Shown one piece after another: positions 1 through 5,136 of a stretch of DNA of 5,136 nucleotides (positions are counted from its first letter, which is position 1; each line of letters opens with the position of its first letter). The position numbers and the translations under genes are program-made. This stretch comes from Bacillota bacterium (GTDB lineage: Bacteria > Bacillota_C > Negativicutes > Sporomusales > Sporomusaceae): positions 1 to 5,136 of the forward strand of contig JAEZQV010000166.1 of the NCBI GenBank assembly GCA_023441125.1. The letters run 5' to 3'. The notes beneath the pieces were generated by a model that was not told the origin of the DNA, did not search any database, and saw nothing but the letters and a program-made list of their open reading frames with translations.

Positions 1-1560
1 GGTTACATTCTTGGGATATACAGCAATATTGGTCAGGTAGGACAGCGGCAAATATACGGCCTGTTCGTGCAGCGTCGTGAAAATCTGCCGGTACATTTCC
101 TGGCGTTTGGCCTCATCGGTACTAACAAGTACATTGGTAGCCAGCCGGTCAATGTCCGCCTTCATGGGCAGGCCCAGTTGCGCCTGATAGTCGGCATGAG
201 CCGGTTCGCGCATGGAGCCTACCAGCGAATGCGGGTCATAAGGAGCGCCCCAGGTATCACTGTAAATCAGATTGAAGTTGCCGTTCTTCTGCCGTTCGAC
301 AATGGCCCCCTCTTCTTCACCGGTCAGTTTTACTTTGATGCCCACTTTCTTAAAATCTCCCTGCAGCACTTCGCCAACCGATTTTTGGATAGCATCGGTG
401 CTGACAAAACAAACTTCCAGTTCGAGCGCCTGACCGTCTTTTTCCCTAAACTCCTTACCGGGAACTTCTTGCCAGCCGGCTGCTTCCAGCAGGGCTTTGG
501 CCTTGCCCTCGCTGTACTCGTAAGGCTGTAAGCCCAGATTGCAATACGGGAAGTTAGCGGCCAGCAAGGTATCGGCTTTTAACTCCGTACCAAACAGAAC
601 CCCCTTAACAAAAGCGTCCTTATTAACAGCATGCTGAATGGCCTGACGGACTTTAAGCTCTTTCGTCGCGCCTTTATTGGAATTGATGGCCAAAACCCGG
701 GTTGCCAGCGGCTGGGATAATTGCGTTTCGTATTTGCCTGATTGCTGCAGTTGTTTGAAGGCATACAGGCTGATGCTGCCGTTGCCGTAGATCAGATTAA
801 GTTCTTTCTTTTCGAAGGCGACCACCCGCGATTCGCTGTCGGGAATGATTTTTACGACCAGTTTATCCACCTTGGGCTTGGGTCCCCAGTAATGTTCGTT
901 GCGAACAAATACCGCCACTTCCCCCTGCTTATACTCGCTTAGCACCCAGGGACCGGTCCCCACCGGTTTTTTGATGCCTTCGCCGGTATTGCCGCTATCC
1001 GGGAACTGGGACGGCGCCAGGAAACGGATAGGCCGGATGAGAGCCAGTTCCTGCAGAACAGGGTAATAGGCGTCTTTTAATACCAGTTTAAACGTATTGT
1101 CGTCGATAACCTGGGTATCTTTGATCTCGCGAATAAACGCCAGCCAGTCATGGCGCTTGCTGTTGGCCAGCACGGCATCAAAATTTTTCTTGACGGCGAC
1201 GGCGTTAAACGGCGTGCCGTCGGAGAATTTCACATCCTTACGCAGCTTAAATATGTATTCTTTGCCGTCCGGTGAGATTGTCCAGCTTTCCGCCAGCCAG
1301 GGAATTATCTTGCCGTCGGCGCTGTACTGTACCAGCGGTTCGTACACCAAGGCCTGCGCAAACATTTGATTGGGATTATACAGATGGGGATTTAAGGGGC
1401 CGATGTCTTTGGCCCAGGAAAAATTCAGAACCTTTTCTTTAGCCGGGGACTGACTTGACTGCGAACCACAGCCGGCCGCCAGGCCAGCTAACAGAAGCAG
1501 TGCAGCCAATACTATTGCATACTTTCTAAATCCGGGAAAATGTTTTGCTGTCATTGCCAT
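1..1560 (-). CDS. nikA: NikA-like nickel ABC transporter substrate-binding lipoprotein (SBP1), C-terminus cut by window edge
   Basis: This is the periplasmic binding protein of a NikABCDE-type importer (SBP_bac_5 family), expected to hand Ni(II)-chelate to a NikBC permease. The frame is open for 520 codons from ATG 1560 to the window edge; about 20 residues are missing by comparison with its neighbour SBP2. A basic start, a hydrophobic stretch and the lipobox L-A-A-G-C31 mark a lipoprotein. NikA signatures run throughout: GPLNPHLYNPNQMFAQ near 54-69, LQELALIRPIRF at 169-180, GTGPW near 201, and TWGAPYDPH at 436-444. Residues matching E. coli NikA ligand-site positions (from memory of that structure) are Met66 (Met27), Arg136 (Arg97), Trp139 (Trp100), Arg176 (Arg137), Trp437 (Trp398), Tyr441 (Tyr402) and His455 (His416, the direct nickel ligand). 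Tyr382 is replaced by Val421. The start is set by the strong ribosome site; ATG 1554 is too far from it. Its own promoter and leader lie upstream. Family assignment is very secure; nickel specificity is inferred. Confidence 0.95.
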   Translation of the reverse strand, partial: MAMTAKHFPGFRKYAIVLAALLLLAGLAAGCGSQSSQSPAKEKVLNFSWAKDIGPLNPHLYNPNQMFAQALVYEPLVQYSADGKIIPWLAESWTISPDGKEYIFKLRKDVKFSDGTPFNAVAVKKNFDAVLANSKRHDWLAFIREIKDTQVIDDNTFKLVLKDAYYPVLQELALIRPIRFLAPSQFPDSGNTGEGIKKPVGTGPWVLSEYKQGEVAVFVRNEHYWGPKPKVDKLVVKIIPDSESRVVAFEKKELNLIYGNGSISLYAFKQLQQSGKYETQLSQPLATRVLAINSNKGATKELKVRQAIQHAVNKDAFVKGVLFGTELKADTLLAANFPYCNLGLQPYEYSEGKAKALLEAAGWQEVPGKEFREKDGQALELEVCFVSTDAIQKSVGEVLQGDFKKVGIKVKLTGEEEGAIVERQKNGNFNLIYSDTWGAPYDPHSLVGSMREPAHADYQAQLGLPMKADIDRLATNVLVSTDEAKRQEMYRQIFTTLHEQAVYLPLSYLTNIAVYPKNVT

Positions 1561-1565
1561 TTGCT

Positions 1566-1575
1566 ACCTCTCCTC
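1566..1575 (-). promoter_or_regulatory. Ribosome binding site of SBP1
   Basis: The minus strand reads GAGGAGAGGT here. AGGAG lies 9 bases, and the second GAGG 6 bases, from ATG 1560. This favours ATG 1560 over the in-frame ATG at 1554, which would be 15 and 12 bases away. Confidence 0.8.
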
Positions 1576-1597
1576 ATAGTATTCTTTTAATTTATGC

Positions 1598-1636
1598 CAA
1601 ACCGACCACTACAGCCCGTCTGCATTGTCTGGTTTG
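1598..1636 (-). promoter_or_regulatory. Hairpin in the SBP1 leader between terminator and ribosome site
   Basis: The minus-strand RNA can form a long imperfect hairpin: CAAACC (1636-1631) with GGUUUG (1603-1598), then GAC (1629-1627) with GUC (1606-1604), then UGCAG (1624-1620) with CUGUA (1614-1610), closing a five-base ACGGG loop. That is 14 pairs interrupted by one bulged A and an AA/GUG internal loop. No T-run follows, so it is not a terminator. It ends about 22 bases before the SBP1 ribosome site and could stabilise the mRNA, bind a regulator or be part of a folded sensor. The pairing is seen in the sequence; the function is not known. Confidence 0.45.
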
Positions 1637-1642
1637 CGCAAT

Positions 1643-1693
1643 AAAAAAAAGCATGAAAAGCCACCGGGACTTCACGTCCGCAAGGCTTCATGC
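1643..1693 (-). terminator. Intrinsic terminator upstream of SBP1 (attenuator or end of the SBP2 transcript)
   Basis: On the minus strand, GCATGAAGCC (1693-1684) pairs with GGCTTTTCATGC (1662-1651) as a ten-pair stem with a two-base bulge. An inner GGAC/GTCC hairpin with a GTGAA loop caps it. Eight T's follow at once (1650-1643). There is no T-run on the other side, so it acts only on leftward transcription. It would stop transcripts coming through SBP2, and also transcripts from the promoter at 1771-1799, about 120 bases after their start. The terminator itself is secure; whether it is regulated is inference. Confidence 0.85.
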
Positions 1694-1720
1694 CGATTTC
1701 GCTGTTTAAATTAGATTAGT

Positions 1721-1757
1721 GGATTATGACAATTTTAATGTAGAGTCTTCATAACCC
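1721..1757 (-). promoter_or_regulatory. Inverted repeat in the leader, NikR-like half-sites or RNA stem
   Basis: The minus strand reads GGGTTATGA (1757-1749), 19 bases, then TCATAATCC (1729-1721). As RNA this is a nine-pair stem with one G-U. As DNA the cores TTATGA and TCATAA resemble the E. coli NikR half-sites GTATGA and TCATAC. However, the E. coli gap is 16 bases and here it is 19, which shifts the half-sites by about a third of a helical turn. It lies just after the predicted transcription start, a place where a repressor could block. The repeat is plainly present; NikR binding is a guess. Confidence 0.4.
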
Positions 1758-1760
1758 TAC
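1740..1760 (-). promoter_or_regulatory. 5'-proximal leader hairpin, exclusive with the 1721-1757 stem
   Basis: The minus-strand RNA GUAGGGU (1760-1754) pairs with ACUCUAC (1746-1740) in seven pairs, one of them G-U, around the loop UAUGAAG. It would begin about four bases after the predicted transcript start. Because 1754-1757 is also needed by the longer stem 1721-1757, the two folds cannot coexist, as is common in RNA switches. It could also simply protect the 5' end. Confidence 0.4.
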
Positions 1761-1761
1761 T

Positions 1762-1776
1762 TACAAAATAATTGTA
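1762..1776. promoter_or_regulatory. Candidate operator TACAA-N5-TTGTA over the -10 region
   Basis: A perfect five-base inverted repeat with a five-base AT-rich centre runs from the predicted -10 to the predicted transcription start. This is a usual position for a repressor site. It is short and lies in AT-rich DNA, so chance is a real possibility. I do not recognise it as a Fur, Zur, PerR or NikR box. Confidence 0.25.
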
Positions 1777-1799
1777 CATTGTAGTCTGCTTTTTGTAAA
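1771..1799 (-). promoter_or_regulatory. Sigma-70-type promoter for SBP1
   Basis: The minus strand has TTTACA (1799-1794), a 17-base spacer and TACAAT (1776-1771). Each hexamer matches the TTGACA/TATAAT consensus at five of six positions, and the spacer is optimal. It lies in the AT-rich gap behind SBP2 and points at SBP1. Transcription would start near 1764, giving a leader of about 200 bases before ATG 1560. No start site has been measured. Confidence 0.6.
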
Positions 1800-1848
1800 T
1801 AGTGAAAAAATTATCTTATTTCAGGTTCTATCAATTATAGGTGCCTCA

Positions 1849-3468
1849 TTAGTCCTGCTGAACCTCCATATCGGCAAAGGGAATGTCACACTGATTAGCT
1901 TGAAAGGCAACCCCGGAAATTTTTTTATGATAAACAGCCAGATTGGATAGATAGGTGAGCGGTATGTATATGGCCTGGTCATGCAAGGTCCGGAGGATGT
2001 AGGTATATAACTCCTGGCGTTTTTCTTTATTCGTACTGATTAATGCCTGGGAAATAGCTTCGTCAAGCCTGGCTTTCATCGGCAAGCCCAACTGAACCTG
2101 ATAGTCGGTAGACGGCTCGCGCATCGAACTTAAAAGCGAATGCGGGTCATACGGAACCCCCCAGGTATCAACAAAGGCCATATGAAAATCTCCTTCTTTC
2201 CGGCGCTGCACAAAGGCTACTGCTTCTTCTGTAATCAAATTGAGTTTAACACCGATCTTTCTCATATCTCCCTGTAACACTTCAGCTATTGACTTTTGTA
2301 TGGCATTGGTAGCTTCAACGCATAAATCCAGGGCCAGTACCTGACCGTCCTTTTCCCGGAACTCTTTGCCGGGTATCAGGCGCCAGCCGGCTTGCTCCAG
2401 CATCGCTCCGGCCTGCTCAAGATTAAATTCGTAGGGTGTAAGATTTATATTACAATAGGGAAAGCTTGGAGCAAACAAAGTATCGGCTTGGCGTTCTGTT
2501 CCGAAAAATATCCCTTTAACCAAGGCATCCTTATCCACCGCCAGTTCAAGCGCCTGGCGCACCTGCAGGTCTTTGGTCGGACCTTTGTTGGAATTCAGGG
2601 CAATTGTCCGGGTGGCCAGCGGTGCTGACAGCCTGGTATCATATTTGCCGGAGTCTCTTAACTGCTTGAAGGCATCTACACTGATGCTGCCATTGCCATA
2701 GATAAGATCAAGTTCTTTTTTTTCAAAAGCGATCACCCGGGATTCGCTGTCAGGAATAATCTTGACTATAATTCTTTCAATGGCAGGCTTGGTTCGCCAA
2801 TAGTATTCATTGCGCACAAATACCGCCCTTTCACCAGGCTGGTATTCATTTAATACCCAAGGGCCGGTACCTATCGGCTTCTTAATAGTATCCGCAGTAT
2901 TGCCATTATCAGGGAAGGCCGAGGGGGCCAGGAAACGCAGGGGACGTATTAAGGCCAATTCCTGCAACGCCGGATAGTAAGCATTATTAAGTGTCATTTT
3001 AAACGTATACTCGTCAATTACCTCAATTGCTTTAATTTGCTTAATTAATTCCAGCCAGCTATGGCTTTGTTTGTTAGCCAAAACCGCATCAAAATTCTTT
3101 TTCGCTGCGGCGGCGTTAAAATCCGTACCGTCGGAGAATCTTACGCCCTTGCGCAGCGTAAAAAGATATTCCCTGCCGTCCGGCGAAATGCGCCAACTCT
3201 CTGCCAGCCCGGGAACAATCCTGCCGTCATTGCTGCATTGTACCAGGGAATCATATACCATGGTCTGGGCAAACATTTCGCTATTATAAAGGTGCGGATT
3301 CATCTCCCCGATATCTTTCGGCCAGGAGATGGTCAGGGTCTTTAGGTTAGCGGGGGCTTGCGCCCCCTGGCCGCCACAGCCGGTTGTCAAACCGTTCAGC
3401 AACATGAATATGCCCAACAGGATCAATGACAGTATCAGCCTTTTACCCTTACTAGTTTTAAGCAACAT
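1849..3468 (-). CDS. NikA-like substrate-binding lipoprotein paralogue (SBP2) lacking the nickel-ligand His
   Basis: This 539-residue SBP_bac_5 protein is a close paralogue of SBP1 and should be the periplasmic receptor of a NikA/peptide-type ABC importer. It has a basic N-terminus, a hydrophobic stretch and the lipobox L-T-T-G-C31; Thr at -3 is less usual than Leu. NikA hallmarks are present: NPHLYNSEMFAQ (57-68), LQELALIRPLRF (168-179), GTGPW (200-204) and TWGVPYDPH (435-443). Met65, Trp138, Arg175, Trp436 and Tyr440 match E. coli NikA pocket residues. Two key positions differ: Ser135 replaces Arg97, and the VPSHAD loop holding His416 becomes EPSTD (451-455), one residue shorter with no His. 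A different metal-chelate, or a chelate that fully wraps its metal, is therefore likely. It follows the methyltransferase by 12 bases with only a weak ribosome site, which suggests translational coupling. A stop codon at 3474-3472 rules out an upstream start. Function class is secure; ligand unknown. Confidence 0.92.
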   Translation of the reverse strand: MLLKTSKGKRLILSLILLGIFMLLNGLTTGCGGQGAQAPANLKTLTISWPKDIGEMNPHLYNSEMFAQTMVYDSLVQCSNDGRIVPGLAESWRISPDGREYLFTLRKGVRFSDGTDFNAAAAKKNFDAVLANKQSHSWLELIKQIKAIEVIDEYTFKMTLNNAYYPALQELALIRPLRFLAPSAFPDNGNTADTIKKPIGTGPWVLNEYQPGERAVFVRNEYYWRTKPAIERIIVKIIPDSESRVIAFEKKELDLIYGNGSISVDAFKQLRDSGKYDTRLSAPLATRTIALNSNKGPTKDLQVRQALELAVDKDALVKGIFFGTERQADTLFAPSFPYCNINLTPYEFNLEQAGAMLEQAGWRLIPGKEFREKDGQVLALDLCVEATNAIQKSIAEVLQGDMRKIGVKLNLITEEAVAFVQRRKEGDFHMAFVDTWGVPYDPHSLLSSMREPSTDYQVQLGLPMKARLDEAISQALISTNKEKRQELYTYILRTLHDQAIYIPLTYLSNLAVYHKKISGVAFQANQCDIPFADMEVQQD

Positions 3469-3480
3469 AACCTATACCCA
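3469..3480 (-). promoter_or_regulatory. Short methyltransferase-SBP2 junction with weak ribosome site
   Basis: Only 12 bases (TGGGTATAGGTT) separate the methyltransferase stop from the SBP2 ATG. GGG is 8 bases and AGG 2 bases from the ATG, so neither is a strong ribosome site. SBP2 is probably translated by ribosomes finishing the methyltransferase. Confidence 0.5.
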
Positions 3481-4230
3481 TTATTTTTCTCCGCCAACCA
3501 GGAATGCCGGCGTGGTTTTATTGAGTTCCTTGCTTACTTCATCCCATATCCTGGCGGTAATATCAATTTCTGCGAATACTTTGGAGAAACCGATTTCAAT
3601 CATCCTGCCCAAATCCCATAACGGCCTGTATTTATCACTCATAAACAGTTGTCTGCTGATTTTGTCGCCTTCCTCCGGATCAGCGTGGCTGTGGGTGCGC
3701 CTGTCGTATTTCTGCCAGATACGCGCTTCATTTTCTTCATATTTTCTGCGCAAATCCTCATTGAACAGATGTAAATACCAACAGGCGTCGAATACCAGCA
3801 GACGGCCGCCGGGGCGCAATACCCGGAACCACTCTTTGTAGGCATTTACCGGATCATGTAAAGTCCAGGTCAGGTTGCGGCAAATAGCCAGATCAAAGCT
3901 GTTATCGGCAAAGGTAAGGGCCTGACAGTCCATTTGCAGCAGGGTGGCGGCCACACCGGCCCGCTTAACATTTTCCCTGGCGCATATAATCATATTCTCA
4001 GTAATGTCAATACCGGTCACATGATGGCCGGCCTCGGTCAGAACAATAGGGAAAAAACCGGGACCGGTGCCAATGTCAAGAATCTCCAGCTTCTCTTTCC
4101 CCGGGGCATTTTCCAAAATCAATTCTTTCCAGGCAGTTCTCTGAAAACCCTCCAGTTCTTTCTCAATTGACTGGCTGTATAAGGTCGCTTCCCCTTCCCA
4201 GTAATTTTTGATGCGTTCATTAAGTCCCAT
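3481..4230 (-). CDS. Class I SAM-dependent methyltransferase in a metal-uptake operon
   Basis: This 249-residue, probably cytoplasmic protein transfers a methyl group from S-adenosylmethionine to an unknown acceptor. The Rossmann-type SAM site is clear: motif I L-D-I-G-T-G-P-G at 51-58, the acidic Asp75 in GIDIT that binds the ribose, Asp101 in MDCQAL for the adenine region, R-N-L-T-W-T-L at 118-124 as the post-II strand, and LRPGGRL at 138-144. The last 100 residues carry aromatic and charged stretches (CWYLHLF, 150-156) that probably form the acceptor side. ATG 4230 is chosen because the strong site AAGGGGGAG lies five bases upstream. The longer reading from 4371 would add 47 residues overlapping the receptor gene and lacking family features. 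Between a TonB receptor and NikA-like proteins, a job in making or processing a metallophore is plausible, but nothing in the sequence proves it. A quinone- or tRNA-type substrate cannot be excluded. Confidence 0.9.
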   Translation of the reverse strand: MGLNERIKNYWEGEATLYSQSIEKELEGFQRTAWKELILENAPGKEKLEILDIGTGPGFFPIVLTEAGHHVTGIDITENMIICARENVKRAGVAATLLQMDCQALTFADNSFDLAICRNLTWTLHDPVNAYKEWFRVLRPGGRLLVFDACWYLHLFNEDLRRKYEENEARIWQKYDRRTHSHADPEEGDKISRQLFMSDKYRPLWDLGRMIEIGFSKVFAEIDITARIWDEVSKELNKTTPAFLVGGEK

Positions 4231-4235
4231 ACAGA

Positions 4236-4244
4236 CTCCCCCTT
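4236..4244 (-). promoter_or_regulatory. Ribosome binding site of the methyltransferase
   Basis: AAGGGGGAG on the minus strand ends five bases before ATG 4230 and fixes that codon as the start. It lies in the 43-base gap (4231-4273) after the receptor gene. That gap shows no clear terminator or promoter, so the two genes are probably cotranscribed. Confidence 0.75.
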
Positions 4245-4273
4245 GTATAAATCGTATTTGCGGCAATGGCAGC

Positions 4274-5136
4274 TTATAGCTCCATAGTGGTTGACAGTAA
4301 AAAGGTGCGTGGTCCGCCAACAGCCAGCGAACCGGAAGTATTGCCGATCCAGTGGTTCTTGTTAAAGACATTGGCCACGGTGGCCCGGATGGTTACCGGT
4401 TTGCTTTTGTTTTGGAAAGTATAGCGGGCGCCCACGTCGACACGGGTCCAGGACGGAACCTTCAGGGTATTGCCGGCATCCACAAATACATGACCGTTGT
4501 ATACCGCCTCGGCCGTCAAAGTGAGCCCTTTTTGCGACGGGACATCCCACTCAACCCCCATGGCAGCCCCCCAACGCGGCACACCGATCGGCCGGTTGCC
4601 GTCGGTTGCGCTGTTAAGCATACTGCTCAGCTTGCTATCAATGAGCGTGATCCCTCCCATCAGGCGTGTGCCTTTGACCGGTTCGCCAAACACGCTTAAC
4701 TCCAGACCGCGGTTGCGCTGCTCGCCATAAGTGCCAAAAATATTGGAAACCGGATCAATATAAGCGCTGGGCACTTTAATCTGATAGGCGCTCAACGTCG
4801 TTGCGTACGTACCGGCATCCCATTTAACGCCCAGTTCATATTGCTTTGATTTATAAGGCGCCATGATCTCGCCGCCGTTGGCTGCCGCGGCATCGGCAAT
4901 CGCCCCCTGCTGCAGCCCTTCAATGTAATTCCCATAGAAAGAAAGATTTGGTTTGGCTTTCATTACAAACCCCACAGCCGGGGTAGTTGCACTGTTATCG
5001 TAAGCAGACGATTTGGCGCCGTCTGTACTCAGGCTGTAGGATTCAATATTCTGGCGCCGGACCCCGAGAGTAAGCGCCAAGCGGTCGTCGGCTGTGGAGA
5101 TTGTGTCGGCCAGGGCGACGCCGGACAAGTTAATTA
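4274..5136 (-). CDS. TonB-dependent siderophore/metallophore receptor, C-terminal part of the barrel
   Basis: These 286 residues are the C-terminal part of an outer-membrane beta-barrel receptor that imports chelated metal using TonB energy. The reading frame is open to the right edge; the plug domain, TonB box and signal peptide lie outside the window. Family features are the alternating strands and conserved turns: DRLALTLGVRRQ near the left of the fragment, YKSKQYELGVKWD, EQRNRGLELSVFGEP, RPIGVPRWG, VPSWTRVDVGARY, ANVFNKNHW and finally GGPRTFLLSTTMEL. These match the siderophore-receptor branch (FhuE/FpvA-like order). The last residue is Leu, where most barrels end in Phe or Trp, the residue BAM usually reads. 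A TTG at 5128 is not a real start, because upstream codons stay open and the fragment begins mid-barrel. Its place at the head of a NikA-type operon suggests a nickel or cobalt chelate rather than iron, by inference only. Confidence 0.92.
   Translation of the reverse strand, partial: INLSGVALADTISTADDRLALTLGVRRQNIESYSLSTDGAKSSAYDNSATTPAVGFVMKAKPNLSFYGNYIEGLQQGAIADAAAANGGEIMAPYKSKQYELGVKWDAGTYATTLSAYQIKVPSAYIDPVSNIFGTYGEQRNRGLELSVFGEPVKGTRLMGGITLIDSKLSSMLNSATDGNRPIGVPRWGAAMGVEWDVPSQKGLTLTAEAVYNGHVFVDAGNTLKVPSWTRVDVGARYTFQNKSKPVTIRATVANVFNKNHWIGNTSGSLAVGGPRTFLLSTTMEL

Noticed and set aside
67..1369. Several plus-strand open frames of 66-154 codons
   Set aside because: They lie antisense to SBP1, have no recognisable domains or convincing ribosome sites, and are explained by the coding bias of the minus-strand gene.
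1581..1600. A promoter close to the SBP1 ribosome site (TTGGCA with TACTAT)
   Set aside because: The spacer is only about 13 bases, too short for sigma-70, and the second hexamer runs into the ribosome-site region.
1643..1764. Assignment of the leader to the NiCo (czcD) or cobalamin riboswitch class
   Set aside because: I could not find the conserved motifs of either class in the leader; it is left as an unclassified candidate.
1805..1848. A separate terminator directly after SBP2
   Set aside because: A T6 run exists (1810-1805 on the minus strand), but the only stem before it is CTAT/ATAG with loose outer pairs and is too far away; the clear terminator is at 1643-1693.
4231..4371. A 47-residue N-terminal extension of the methyltransferase
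   Set aside because: It overlaps the end of the receptor gene, shows no methyltransferase features, and a strong ribosome site sits directly before ATG 4230.
2392..4730. Plus-strand frames of 72-170 codons and short minus-strand frames over SBP2, the methyltransferase and the receptor
   Set aside because: They are shadows of the real genes; none resembles a known protein.
5126..5128. TTG as the start of the receptor gene
   Set aside because: The frame stays open to the window edge, the fragment begins in the middle of the barrel, and there is no signal peptide.

Overview
The window looks like part of a metal-uptake locus from a diderm, low-to-medium-GC Firmicute. A member of the Negativicutes, close to Sporomusa or Pelosinus, is the best guess. 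The evidence is a TonB-dependent outer-membrane receptor (which needs an outer membrane) beside two lipoprotein substrate-binding proteins, with strong purine-rich ribosome sites and AT-rich intergenic DNA of Firmicutes style. The taxon is inference.

All four genes read leftward on the minus strand. In transcription order they are: the C-terminal 286 residues of a TonB-dependent siderophore/metallophore receptor (5136-4274, 5' end outside the window); a class I SAM-dependent methyltransferase (4230-3481); a complete NikA-like nickel/peptide-type ABC transporter substrate-binding lipoprotein, here SBP2 (3468-1849); a 288-base regulatory gap; and a second NikA-like lipoprotein, SBP1 (1560-1, missing only about its last 20 residues at the window edge). 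The first three genes are separated by 43 and 12 bases and look like one operon. The permease and ATPase genes (nikBCDE-like) would be expected beyond position 1 but are not visible.

The genes suggest one import route. The receptor would take a metal-chelate across the outer membrane, the two lipoproteins would capture it in the periplasm, and an unseen ABC permease would carry it across the inner membrane. The methyltransferase would make, modify or process the chelator or act on the metal target; its role is unknown. The two lipoproteins are close paralogues (roughly 60% identical by eye), but only SBP1 keeps the His and Arg that E. coli NikA uses for Ni-chelate binding. SBP2 lacks both, which suggests division of labour.

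The gap before SBP1 (1561-1848) holds a good sigma-70-type promoter, a long leader with two mutually exclusive hairpins (one overlapping a NikR-like inverted repeat), a strong intrinsic terminator with eight T's, and another hairpin just before the ribosome site. SBP1 therefore appears to have its own control, by a repressor, by premature termination, or by both. I recognise no known riboswitch class in it. This gap and the SBP2/methyltransferase pairing are the most promising parts of the window.
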